From assembly GCF_041052385.1 (NCBI RefSeq), contig NZ_CP163439.1, forward strand, positions 9,785,001 through 9,849,000: a stretch of 64,000 bases of DNA, written 5' to 3'. This DNA is from Streptomyces sp. R28 (GTDB lineage: Bacteria > Actinomycetota > Actinomycetes > Streptomycetales > Streptomycetaceae). Below the pieces are notes generated by a model. The model was not told where the DNA came from. It did no database searches and was given only the letters and a program-made list of their open reading frames with translations. The position numbers and the translations under genes were made by a program. Positions 35,403 to 44,691 of the stretch are shown here, in pieces (within the stretch, counting starts at the first letter, position 1; each line of letters opens with the position of its first letter).

Positions 35403-36767
35403 TTGGACGTTTCGACCTCGTTGCCACGCATGCCGGGGGCGTTGCCCGTGTTGGGACATGCGGTGCAGTTTATGCGTGATCCCGCCGCGTTCCTTTGTGC
35501 CGCGTCCGGCCACGGGCCCGTGGTCGAGGTGCTGTTGGGGCCACAGCGGACGGCCCTGGTGTGCGATCCAGAATTGACTCGGCAAGTGCTGGTCCATGAC
35601 AAGGTATTCGACAAGGGCGGCGTGCTGTACGACCGGTTGCGAGAAGTGACCGGTAACGGCCTGCTGAGCTGTCCCTTTGGCGATCACCGACGGCAGCGCC
35701 GGCTGCTTCAACCGGCTTTCCATAAGAGCACGATCCCGTTGTTGGCCGATGTCGTCGCGGAGCACGTGCGGGACGTGGTGGAGTCATGGCGCGACGGCCA
35801 GAGCATCGACGTCCCGGCCCAGATGCGGACGATCTCGGCACGGGCCATCGTGGCCACGATGTTCGACGGCTCCCTTCCCGGCCGCCTCACGGAGCTCGCG
35901 CTCGCGGACATGACGACCATCACGGCGGGCATCTACCGACAGGCGCTCATGCCACGGGCCTTGCGCGGCCTTCCTCTCTTCGGCAACCACCGCTACGCGC
36001 AGGCGCGACAGCGGTTGCGCTGGACCCTGGGCGAGGTTATCGCTCGGCGCAGGGTCGCAGGAGATGGTGAGGTCAGCCTGCTGTCCTTGCTCCTGGCGGA
36101 AGACGCTGCGAACGGAGGCGGTCCAGCGGGGGAGCGGAGCCTGTCCGATTCGGAAGTGAGTGACCAGGTGCTCACCTTCTTCACCGCCGGGATGGAGACG
36201 ACCGGGAATCTGCTGGTGTGGGCGATGCATCTGCTGGCCCGTCACCAGGACGTGCAGAGGCGATTGTGGCAGGAGGTGAGCGAGGTCACCGGCGGCGGTC
36301 CGACGGCCTTCGAGCATCTGGTGTCGCTGAAATTCACGAGGGCCATGATGCGTGAGACGCTGCGTCTGTATCCGCTGGCGTGGCTGTTGACCCGGACGGC
36401 AACTACTGACGTGCGGCTCGGTGAGCACGATGTCCTGGCCGGGACGACGGTGGCGTTCAGCCCGTACCTTGTACAGCGGCTCGACGCTGTTCATCCCCGT
36501 CCGGACCAGTTCAACCCCGATCGTTGGGCCGATGACCGCGCCCCGCAGGTGCCGCTGGGCGGGTTCATTCCCTTCGGGCTGGGCGCGCGCAAGTGCATTG
36601 GCGAGGGCCTCGCCATGGCAGAGGTGACTCTTGTGCTGGCTGCGGTGGTGGCCCGCTGGCATGTCGAGCCTGAGACCGACAGGCCCGTGCGATTCGCGAA
36701 GGACATCGTGATCCGGCCGCACGAACTGCGGCTGCGTGTCACACGTCGTAGCCCTGGCATGCCTTGA
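35403..36767 (+). CDS. Cytochrome P450, terpene-oxygenase-like
   Basis: This 454-residue P450 starts at TTG 35403. Landmarks in order: the N-terminal PGALPVLGHAVQFMRDP proline-rich hinge, heme contact FGDHRRQRRLLQPAFH, I-helix oxygen-activating motif FFTAGMETTGNLLVW (about residue 260), K-helix ETLRLYPLAW with the ExxR pair, a PDQFNPDRW meander, and the heme-thiolate loop FGLGARKCIGEGLAMAE with Cys near residue 395. The combination RRQRRLLQPAF plus AGMETT plus YPLAW is similar to pentalenene oxygenase-type CYP183 proteins that oxidise sesquiterpenes. With a terpene synthase 5 kb downstream in the same direction, it probably oxidises that terpene. A redox partner gene is not in the window. Confidence 0.85.
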   Translation: MDVSTSLPRMPGALPVLGHAVQFMRDPAAFLCAASGHGPVVEVLLGPQRTALVCDPELTRQVLVHDKVFDKGGVLYDRLREVTGNGLLSCPFGDHRRQRRLLQPAFHKSTIPLLADVVAEHVRDVVESWRDGQSIDVPAQMRTISARAIVATMFDGSLPGRLTELALADMTTITAGIYRQALMPRALRGLPLFGNHRYAQARQRLRWTLGEVIARRRVAGDGEVSLLSLLLAEDAANGGGPAGERSLSDSEVSDQVLTFFTAGMETTGNLLVWAMHLLARHQDVQRRLWQEVSEVTGGGPTAFEHLVSLKFTRAMMRETLRLYPLAWLLTRTATTDVRLGEHDVLAGTTVAFSPYLVQRLDAVHPRPDQFNPDRWADDRAPQVPLGGFIPFGLGARKCIGEGLAMAEVTLVLAAVVARWHVEPETDRPVRFAKDIVIRPHELRLRVTRRSPGMP

Positions 36768-36903
36768 ATCGGTTCGCCGGTCCGGCCGCCTGACTGTGGT
36801 GCCCGCGCGGCGGCCGCTTGCCTGACCCCTGCTCTGCCCTCCCGGACTCTTTCCCGCACATGTCCGATTCCGTTGCTTGTCCCGTCCGTAGAGAGGTACG
36901 TCC

Positions 36904-39900
36904 ATGGACGATCTCGTCCTGCCCCCGACTCGTATTCCTTCCCCCTCTGGCGGCTGGAACAGGTCGGCGCACCAAGTCGGGACACTGCCTCCGCTTGTGC
37001 TCACCGCACTGCTGAACCGGCAGACACGACTTACTCCGGACGCGCCGGCCGTGCGGGACGAAGACGAGGCGCTCTCCTACGCGCAGCTGGAGCGGGAGTC
37101 GCTCCAACTCGCCCAACGGCTGCGCGCCGCTGGTGTGAGCCTGGGGGACCGCGTCGCGTGCACGCTGCCGCGCGGGGTACGCGCGGTGGTGGCCCAGGTG
37201 GCCGCCTTGCGTATGGGGGCGGTCCACATGCCAGTGGATCCCGCCCTTCCGGACGCGCTACTGGCCGGCATGCTGCGCGACATGGACGCGCGATGGCTGG
37301 TGTCCTTGAGTGACCACTGCTCCGCGATCGGTTTCGGCGGGGTACGTCTGGACATTGATCTGCCGCAGGTCCGCGAAGAGCTGGCCGCTCAGCCGATCGA
37401 CGGCTTTGCGGATCCGGACCCGGCGGACCCCGCCTACGTCGTCCACACCTCGGGCACATCGGGGCGGCCCAAGGCCGTGACGGTCGGCCACGGGGCGATC
37501 TCCCATGCGATGCGGGCCTACGCACGCCGGTACCCGGTGCCCGTCACCACCATGGCGCTGGTCTCGCCCATGACGGTGGACGCCTGCCTGGCGGGTATCT
37601 GGTGGACCTTGCTCTCGGGCGGGACGGTCCTGGCCCTGCCCGCCGATCCGGGCAGGGCGGTGGCGCGGCTGGCCGAGGTCCTCGAACGCGGGGAGGCCAG
37701 TCACACCGTGCTGACGCCCTCGCTCTACCGGCAGGTGCTGGCCGACGTGCGGTCAGGTCCCCCCACGCTGCACCAGATCATGGTGGCCGGGGAGGCATGC
37801 CCGCCGGATCTGGTGGCCGAGCACTACCGGGTGCTGCCGCACGTGGAGTTGGTCAACGGATACGGCCCCACGGAGGCGGCGGTCTGGTGCGCGACGGGGG
37901 TGTTGCGCCCAGGCGCCCCCGTGACCGTCGGCACCGCGATCGACGGGGTCGACCTGTTTGTCCTCTCCCCGGACGGCCGAGCCGTGGACGAGGGGAAGGT
38001 GGGGGAGATCGGCATCGCCGGTCCGACGCTGGCCGACGGGTACGCAGGCGATGCGGCGTCGACGCAGGAACGCTTCGCGCCGTGCGCCGCGGCGGCGGGC
38101 CGGCGCGTCTACCGCACCGGCGACCGCGGGCGGTTCCGCCCGGACGGCAGCCTGGAGGTGCTGGGCCGCCTGGACCGGCAGACCAAGATCCGCGGGCTGC
38201 GGGTGGAACCGGACGGCGTCGCGGCGGTTCTGCGTACCCATCCCCGAGTCCGCGACGCCGTGGTCGCCGCCCACGACGGACGGCTGTGCGCCTACCTGGT
38301 GCCCGCACAGGACCGGGACCGTGCCGCCGCGTCATTGCGCCGCTCCTGGCGGACGCTGATCGACGGTCTGGACCACGAACGGGAGCACACCGGCTGGACC
38401 AGCAGCTACACCGCACAGGACCTGCCCGAGGCGGACATGACCGAATGGGTCGACCAGTGCGTGCGCCTCGCCCGCAGCAGTCGTCCCAACTCCCTGCTGG
38501 ACCTCGGCTGCGGCACGGGCCTGGTCCTCACCCACCTGGCCCGCGACTGCTCCCGCGTCGTCGGCATCGACGTCTCCTCCGCCACACTCGACGCCTTGGC
38601 CATGACTCTGGAGCAGCTCGGGCTCGACCATGTCGAGCTCCGCCAGGGCGACGCCGCCGACACCGCCGGGGCGGCCGGCTTCGACCTCGTGCTGTGCAAT
38701 TCGGTGACGCCCTACTTCACCGACGCCGACCACCTCGCCCGAGTGCTGCGCGCGGCCCTGGACGCGGCGCACCCCACCGGTCGCGTGATCTTCGGCGACG
38801 TCAAGGACCTCGGCCTCAAGGACATGCTGCACGCGGCCGTGGTGGTCGCCGGGGCCGACGACCACACGCCTCTGTCGGCGCTGCGCGAGCAGTGGCGCAG
38901 GCGCGTGGCCCTGGACCCCCAACTGCACATCGCCCCCTCGTGGTTCTTGCAGGCCGCGCCCGGACAGCAGGTGGAAATCCGGCCCCGCCGCGGCGCGCGG
39001 CGCAACGAGATGAACGACTTCCGCTACGACGCCGTCCTCTCCCCACCGGCCACCGAGCCGCCGCTGGCCATGGACTGGGTTCCGTGGCCGGGCACACTGC
39101 CCGCTGTGGCCGCACTGCTCGCGCCCGGACGGCCGGTCGGAGTGAGGGCCGTGCCCGACGCCCGTACCGCAGGCGCCTTCCTCCTGCGCGCCCATCTGGC
39201 AGCGGACGGCGGCGACCACACCGCCGGCACTCTGCGCGGCCTCGCGGCCCGCGCCGAGGAGGCGGCCGTCCACCCCGAGCAACTGCACGCACTGGCAGAT
39301 GAAGCGGGCTGGACGCTGCGTCTTTCGCGAGCGTCCGCCCATCCCGACGGCGCCTTCGATGCTGCGTTCCTTCCCCCGGGCACCCCGGACGCCGCCGAGC
39401 GGCCCCTGGCCTGGCCCTCCCCCGCCCGCTCCGCCGATGACAGAGCGGAGCTGACCAGCGATCCGCTCCGCGTACGACTGGCGGCCCTGGCCGAGGAGGA
39501 CCTGCTGCCCGAAGTGAGGGCCCACGCACACACGCGATTGGCCGCCCACGAACAGCCCGTGGACTATATGGTCCTGACCGAACTTCCCCTCACCGCAGCG
39601 GGCAAGACCGACTTCACGGCCCTGCCGCTGCCCAGGGGCGTTCGGCCCGTACTTCCCACCCCCTACATGGCACCGGCCACCGGGGCGGAGCGCACCGCCG
39701 CCGAGGTCTTCGCCGAGGTCCTCGGACTGGACCGGGTCGGTGCCCACGATGACTTCGTCCAGCTGGGGGGTGACTCCCTGCTGGCTGTCCGCACCGCCGC
39801 CCTGCTGGGCGAACGACTCGGCGTACACCTACCGCCGCGATGCGTTTTCGACGCCCCGACCCCGTCCGGCATGGCCGGCGTCGTCGGTGACCTCCTGTCC

Positions 39901-41358
39901 ACCCCGCCGCAGAACACCGATCCGACCCCGGACGCGACGACGGGCCGCGAGCCGACGCGGGAGTCGGGGCTGGCGGAGGGCGGGCAACTTCCCCTGAACA
40001 CAACCCAGATGCTGATGTGGGCCATTGACCTGCAGTTCCAACGAGGACTGGTCGCCGGAGCGGACTTCACTCTGGAACTGCACTACCGCATCGTCGGCCC
40101 CCTAGATACAGCAGCCCTGAGCGAGGCTGTCGACGCGGTGGTCAACCGGCATCCCGCCCTGCGGGCCGCACTGCGCCTGAAGGGCCTGCCGGCGGACTGC
40201 CACCAAACGGTCGGCCCGTCTCGTACCGACCTCCTGCACGTCGAACCCGCCACCGGACCCGACCCGCAACGCGTTTTGCACCGACTGCACCAGGCCGAAC
40301 CACTCAGCCTGCACGAGGGGCGCGTTTTCGCCGCAGAGCTCCTCGTCCTGGCTGCCGACCGGCATCTGCTGTGCCTGCGCGTCCACCACATGGTCGCCGA
40401 CGCCCAGTCCGTGGCGCTGATCGAACGCGAGATCGCCCAGCACTACCGGGACACCGTGACCACGCCGCAGAAAGCATCCCCCCGCGGCCACGACATCCTG
40501 GCCCCGGCCCTGCTCGCGCCGACGCCCTCCACCGCTCCTCAGGCCGAAGACATCCATTTCTGGAGCGAGCGAGCGAGCGGCATGCGGCCCGTCCGGCTCA
40601 TCCCCCCGACTGCCCTGCCCACCCCCGGAACCACGCCCGGCACCACCCGGGCCCATAGCCTGCTGGTGCCCACCGCAGCCGCCCAGCGGTTCCAACATCT
40701 GGCCCGTGCCCATCACTGCACTCCGGCCCAGGCTCTCTACGCCCTTACCTGCACGCTGATCGCCCTGGACACCGAAGACCCGGACGTACGCCTGCTCGGC
40801 GTCAGCGCGGACCGCCCCGGCCCACTTGCATACACCGTGTCCCCCCACACCGAAGCCGTCCTGCTGCGCCACACCGTCAACCAGCAGTGGGACGTGGCGG
40901 ACGCGATCACCGCGGCCGGGGCCACCCTGCGCCAGGCGCTGGCACACAACAGCGCACCGCTGCCCCATCTGTGCGCCCTGATCCCCGATCTCCAGGACGC
41001 CTTCAGCCGCTCACAGTCCGTCTTCTTCCAGATGCTGCCACCCGCGGACGCACTCCGCCTGGAGGGATGTACGGCCGTGCGCACCGACCAACTCTGTGAC
41101 GACTTCCCCGGAGGCGTCACCCAGGCCCCGATCGACCTGATGATCCTTGCCCGGGAAGAAGGCTCCCGCCTGCGCCTGGCCGCCCTGCACGACCCCGCCT
41201 GCGCCCCCAACGACTACGTGCAGCGCCTGCTCGAACGCTTGCTCACCCTGGTCGACGCAGCGCCCCAGGACGACACCGCCCGCCTGTGCGCACTGGTCGG
41301 ACCAGACCCCTGGCTGTCCGCCCTGTGGCGCACGCACGCCTCGCGTCCGGCCCACTGA
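36904..41358 (+). CDS. One-module NRPS: A domain with inserted methyltransferase, carrier, condensation domain
   Basis: The protein has 1,484 residues from ATG 36904 with GAGAGG upstream. The adenylation domain carries A3 VHTSGTSGRPKAV (about residue 180), A5 NGYGPTEAAVW (about residue 320) and A7-A8 YRTGDRG followed by GRLDRQTKIRGLRVEPD. An N-methyltransferase is inserted after A8, with SAM motif LLDLGCGTGLVLTHL near residue 533. The A10 lysine follows in LPLTAAGKTDF (about residue 902). The carrier domain holds its serine in FVQLGGDSLLAV (about residue 957). A condensation domain follows with active-site HHMVADA (about residue 1160). No thioesterase, reductase or second adenylation domain is present. 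The terminal C domain would have to join the methylated aminoacyl group to an acceptor made elsewhere, perhaps the terpene alcohol. Confidence 0.85.
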   Translation: MDDLVLPPTRIPSPSGGWNRSAHQVGTLPPLVLTALLNRQTRLTPDAPAVRDEDEALSYAQLERESLQLAQRLRAAGVSLGDRVACTLPRGVRAVVAQVAALRMGAVHMPVDPALPDALLAGMLRDMDARWLVSLSDHCSAIGFGGVRLDIDLPQVREELAAQPIDGFADPDPADPAYVVHTSGTSGRPKAVTVGHGAISHAMRAYARRYPVPVTTMALVSPMTVDACLAGIWWTLLSGGTVLALPADPGRAVARLAEVLERGEASHTVLTPSLYRQVLADVRSGPPTLHQIMVAGEACPPDLVAEHYRVLPHVELVNGYGPTEAAVWCATGVLRPGAPVTVGTAIDGVDLFVLSPDGRAVDEGKVGEIGIAGPTLADGYAGDAASTQERFAPCAAAAGRRVYRTGDRGRFRPDGSLEVLGRLDRQTKIRGLRVEPDGVAAVLRTHPRVRDAVVAAHDGRLCAYLVPAQDRDRAAASLRRSWRTLIDGLDHEREHTGWTSSYTAQDLPEADMTEWVDQCVRLARSSRPNSLLDLGCGTGLVLTHLARDCSRVVGIDVSSATLDALAMTLEQLGLDHVELRQGDAADTAGAAGFDLVLCNSVTPYFTDADHLARVLRAALDAAHPTGRVIFGDVKDLGLKDMLHAAVVVAGADDHTPLSALREQWRRRVALDPQLHIAPSWFLQAAPGQQVEIRPRRGARRNEMNDFRYDAVLSPPATEPPLAMDWVPWPGTLPAVAALLAPGRPVGVRAVPDARTAGAFLLRAHLAADGGDHTAGTLRGLAARAEEAAVHPEQLHALADEAGWTLRLSRASAHPDGAFDAAFLPPGTPDAAERPLAWPSPARSADDRAELTSDPLRVRLAALAEEDLLPEVRAHAHTRLAAHEQPVDYMVLTELPLTAAGKTDFTALPLPRGVRPVLPTPYMAPATGAERTAAEVFAEVLGLDRVGAHDDFVQLGGDSLLAVRTAALLGERLGVHLPPRCVFDAPTPSGMAGVVGDLLSTPPQNTDPTPDATTGREPTRESGLAEGGQLPLNTTQMLMWAIDLQFQRGLVAGADFTLELHYRIVGPLDTAALSEAVDAVVNRHPALRAALRLKGLPADCHQTVGPSRTDLLHVEPATGPDPQRVLHRLHQAEPLSLHEGRVFAAELLVLAADRHLLCLRVHHMVADAQSVALIEREIAQHYRDTVTTPQKASPRGHDILAPALLAPTPSTAPQAEDIHFWSERASGMRPVRLIPPTALPTPGTTPGTTRAHSLLVPTAAAQRFQHLARAHHCTPAQALYALTCTLIALDTEDPDVRLLGVSADRPGPLAYTVSPHTEAVLLRHTVNQQWDVADAITAAGATLRQALAHNSAPLPHLCALIPDLQDAFSRSQSVFFQMLPPADALRLEGCTAVRTDQLCDDFPGGVTQAPIDLMILAREEGSRLRLAALHDPACAPNDYVQRLLERLLTLVDAAPQDDTARLCALVGPDPWLSALWRTHASRPAH

Positions 41359-41684
41359 CAGCCCGAGTTGTCTCCATCGTCCCAGGTAACCTCCTCATCT
41401 CAGGAGCATCACTTGACCGCCATCGCACCAGCCGCCCGCTGCGCTGCAATGGTCCCTTCTATCCGATAGCAGCGAGGTGCGTTCTGCCTCGGAGCGGCTT
41501 GCTGACCGCGGGTGCTGTCCATCACCGCTCCCTTCGCTCTCTGCACCCCCATGTGAACACCAGATTGTCGATGCCCTCCTCGAGGACGTTCCCTCCCTCG
41601 CGGATGCCAACGACGGAGGCCAATCGTGACCACGCCCGATGGTGGTCGAGCCGGTCAAGTACTGATGCAGGGAAGGAACGTGAA
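41359..41684. other. Gap between NRPS and terpene synthase
   Basis: A 326-base gap with no credible gene. It probably holds a separate promoter or long leader for the terpene synthase, since the genes around it are otherwise co-directional. Confidence 0.4.
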
Positions 41685-42797
41685 ATGACCTCAGCCTCTT
41701 TGGACTCGGACTCGGAGCCGGTTGTCAGCGCCGGGGTGCCGCCGCTAGGGCCCGAAGGACGCGCTTTGGACGAGACCGGTGGCCCAAACTATGCCGTCCC
41801 ACTGCCCTTCTGGTCGATGGCGCACCCCCAGCACGCCCAAGTCCAACTTCTCGCCCAAGAATGGGCCGAGTCGTACGGTCTGTTCCGCAGCGAAACGACG
41901 CGCAGCAAGTTCCACTCGCTCGGCTACGGCCGCCTCATGTCCTACGCCTGCCCCACTGCAGACCTGGACGCATTGAGGCTCATGGTCGAGTGGAACACGT
42001 ACTTCTTCCTCTTTGACGACCAGCAGAACTACGCGATGCTCAACGACCGCGCGGAGGACTATGGCTGGCTTCAGCGGGCCATTCGCCGGATGGTGGCGTC
42101 CCACGGCTCCGCTCCGCACAGCGGCCATCCTCTCGTCGCGGCGCTATCTGACCTGTGCCGGCGTACTTTCCCCCGCATGTCCATTGCCTGGGGAGCCAGA
42201 TTCGAAGAGAACCTGCGCCGGTGGCTGGACGGGCAGTCGCAGGAGAACAAGTTCCGGGCGATCGGGAAAACGCCGACGGTCAACGAGTACGTTCAGATGC
42301 GCCGGGACGCCTCTACCGTCTATGCCCACATCGACCTGATGGAGATCGGGGAGCAGACCGAAATCCCCGATGACCTCTACCGCTCCATTCCGTTCCAGAC
42401 CCTCGTTGAGAGCACAACCGACATCATGTGCTGGATCAACGACATCCACTCGCTACCTGTGGAGACCGTCGAGGGCGATCCGATCAACTTGGTGACTGTT
42501 CTACAAGACCACGATGGCCTCGGCCCGCATGAAGCTGTTGCAGCCGTGTCCGACCTGGTTGCTTCCCGGGTGGAAGACCACATGACCGCGATCCGCGAAC
42601 TCCAGGAGCGCATGGAGGAGACTTGCGTACCGCACCCCATTCGGGAAGCTGTTCTCCGTTGCGTCCGGGACCAGGGCTCGTGGCCCGCCGGGATGGAGTT
42701 GTGGGACCGTACCGACACCATCCGCTTCTCCTGCGGTGAGCTACAGGGCCCCAATCGTCCCCCGCAGTACGCGGAAGATCTCCTGACGCCCCCGTGA
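41685..42797 (+). CDS. Class I terpene synthase
   Basis: The protein has 370 residues from ATG 41685 with GGAAGG upstream. The N-terminus YAVPLPFWSMAHPQH leads into the alpha bundle. The Asp-rich metal site is FFLFDDQQNYAM (about residue 110). The second metal site is CWINDIHSLPVETVEGDPIN (about residue 248), matching the NDxxSxxxE pattern. An arginine pyrophosphate sensor occurs in the RRDAS region, and the C-terminal R-Y/F pair is in TDTIRFS. Size and motifs are those of bacterial sesqui- or diterpene cyclases with one alpha domain. The product and chain length cannot be predicted by eye. Together with the P450 and NRPS upstream it defines a compact terpenoid-peptide cluster. Confidence 0.88.
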   Translation: MTSASLDSDSEPVVSAGVPPLGPEGRALDETGGPNYAVPLPFWSMAHPQHAQVQLLAQEWAESYGLFRSETTRSKFHSLGYGRLMSYACPTADLDALRLMVEWNTYFFLFDDQQNYAMLNDRAEDYGWLQRAIRRMVASHGSAPHSGHPLVAALSDLCRRTFPRMSIAWGARFEENLRRWLDGQSQENKFRAIGKTPTVNEYVQMRRDASTVYAHIDLMEIGEQTEIPDDLYRSIPFQTLVESTTDIMCWINDIHSLPVETVEGDPINLVTVLQDHDGLGPHEAVAAVSDLVASRVEDHMTAIRELQERMEETCVPHPIREAVLRCVRDQGSWPAGMELWDRTDTIRFSCGELQGPNRPPQYAEDLLTPP

Positions 42798-43141
42798 ACC
42801 TGCAGCCGGGTCGAATCCGCGTGGTCGAGGACCTGCTGCGGAGTCGACTGACGGACATAGAGAGGAGTGCCGTCGGCCACGCCACCGCTGGCACCAGTCG
42901 GAGGCGTTGGGGATCTCGGTCAAGTCGTCGAAGGGCAGGGTGCCTTGGACGGAACTCAGCATTCGGGTGCCCATCACCCTGATACCGTCATCGACCAAGC
43001 GGCAACACGCGAGAACCGTCCGCAGAACCGGCGGCTGCCTGTATGGCCGCATCCGCTTCACCACCCGGGGTCCGGCCGTCTTCCCCCACTTGTGCTTCCC
43101 TGATGATTGAGTGAGTTCAAGGGACTCACAGGGGGTGCCAG
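42798..43141. other. Boundary region between terpene cluster and recombinase element
   Basis: A 344-base gap. A leftward reading gives GTRMLSSVQGTLPFDDLTEI and CQRWRGRRHS, which looks like a fragment of a mobile-element protein but cannot be assigned. If the recombinase trio is an element, its left end should lie here. I could not find its terminal repeat by eye. Confidence 0.35.
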
Positions 43142-44691
43142 ATGGACGAGTGGTGGCTGGTGTTCGTGCCGGATCCGGAGCGGTGGGGGCCGCTGCCGGA
43201 GGAGGGGGTGCTGGGGGTCCGCGACCTGCCCGCTGCCTTGGAGGCGGTGGGACCTCGGCCGGGCGACCCGGTATTTGTACGGCCTGATTTCGTCGTGGAC
43301 GCAGAATTGCTGCAGTTCGCTCTCTCGCCCGATTTCCGCGACCTGGAGAGAGAATCACGTCGGAATTACGCGACGGATATTCGTCTGCTGCTGTCGTGGC
43401 TTTGGCGGCGGGGCGTTCACTGGCGGGAGGCGACCGACGCGGACTTGCGGGCGTACAAGGAATTCCGCGTCGATTCGCCGTTGAATCCACAGCGAGTCGG
43501 CGGAGCGAAGTGGAACCGGGAGGCAGCCGCGCTGACCCAGCTCTACAAATGGGCGAAGGTGAGTCCTCTCCCGTTGGACGTGGGGCGTCGCGCGGACCGG
43601 GAGGCAAGCGCGCGTAGCTCTCGGGTGTCGTGGCTGACGCCGCGGACCTGGGGTCTGTGGCAAGACCTGGGGCTGCGAGGACTTGACCGCGACGGGGCAC
43701 CGGTCCCTGGCTGGGACGGACGAACCGAACTGCGGAACACCTCGTTCGTGGGGCTGGCGCTCAGCTCGGGCCTGCGGCGGCAGGAAGCCGGGGCGATGCT
43801 GACGTTCGAAGTGCCGACCCGGCGCCTTCGGTCTGGACGTTATTGCCATGGCCAGGTAGCTCGTGCCCTGTCGCGGTCGAAGCGTGACCGCACCTACTAC
43901 ACCTCGGTCGAGTCGGTGCGCCAGCTCACTGCCTACAGCGAGTCCGAGCGGACGTGGGCTATCCAGCGTGCCCAGCAGGAGGGCCGCTACGAGACGCTGC
44001 CGCTGATGCGGCTGGTCACGAAAGTGACCCACGGCCCGGCTCCGGTCGTGCACTGGGTGGACCGGGACGGCGTGGCAGGCCGGCGTGACTTGACACTGCT
44101 GGACTGGCGCGAGCGGCAGTGGCTGTTCGTCGAGGGGCCACACGGCCCGGAGCCGGCGTGGCTGTGGTTGACCGAGCAGGGCATGCCGATGCTGCCGGAC
44201 CGATGGAACACAGTGTTCTGGCAGGCCAACCAGCGGTGCGAGGAAGCTCTGCTGACGCCGGAGGAGCGAGAGATCCCGCGCCCAGTGAGGTCGGCTGCGG
44301 TACGGGGGAAGGTCCCGTACGCGACCCCGCATGCCGCGCGCCACTCCATGGCGCTCTACATGCTGATCGTGCTGAACGAGATCATGGACAAGAAGTACGG
44401 GCTGACCGCCGCGGACCGGCGCGACTTCGCTCAGCTCTACGGCGATCCGTGGTGGCTGGTGAAACTTTGTTGGGGCACCGGGACGTCGAGACGACGAAGG
44501 AGCACTACCTCAACCCGGTCATGCATCTGCAGCTGGAGTCGATCCTCGCCTTCGACACCGAGGACGAGCACGACGAAACGGACGGGACGAAGGATCTGAA
44601 CGGCCTGTTCGCCCAACTGGCCCGGGAAACCTCCGGGATCCAGGACATCGAGCTGCTGGTCGACGCCCTGCCCGTCGCGGCGGCATCGTGA
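43142..44691 (+). pseudogene. Tyrosine recombinase 1 of 3, frameshifted before the catalytic tyrosine
   Basis: ATG 43142 opens the first of three overlapping recombinase genes. The SAM-like N-terminal domain is recognisable (SRRNYATDIRLLLSWLWRRG, ALTQLYKWAKVSPLPL). In the catalytic domain the first arginine is in ALSSGLRRQEAGAML, and the HxxR box is TPHAARHSMALYML. Near 44460 the sequence GTGAAACTTTG lacks one A. The written frame diverges there and ends at 44599, whereas the neighbouring frame supplies TLLGHRDVETTKEHYLNPVM with the catalytic tyrosine and runs to 44691, exactly overlapping the next GTG. So the ancestral gene ended at 44691, and a one-base deletion (or base-calling error in AAA) removes its active site. 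Confidence 0.75.
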
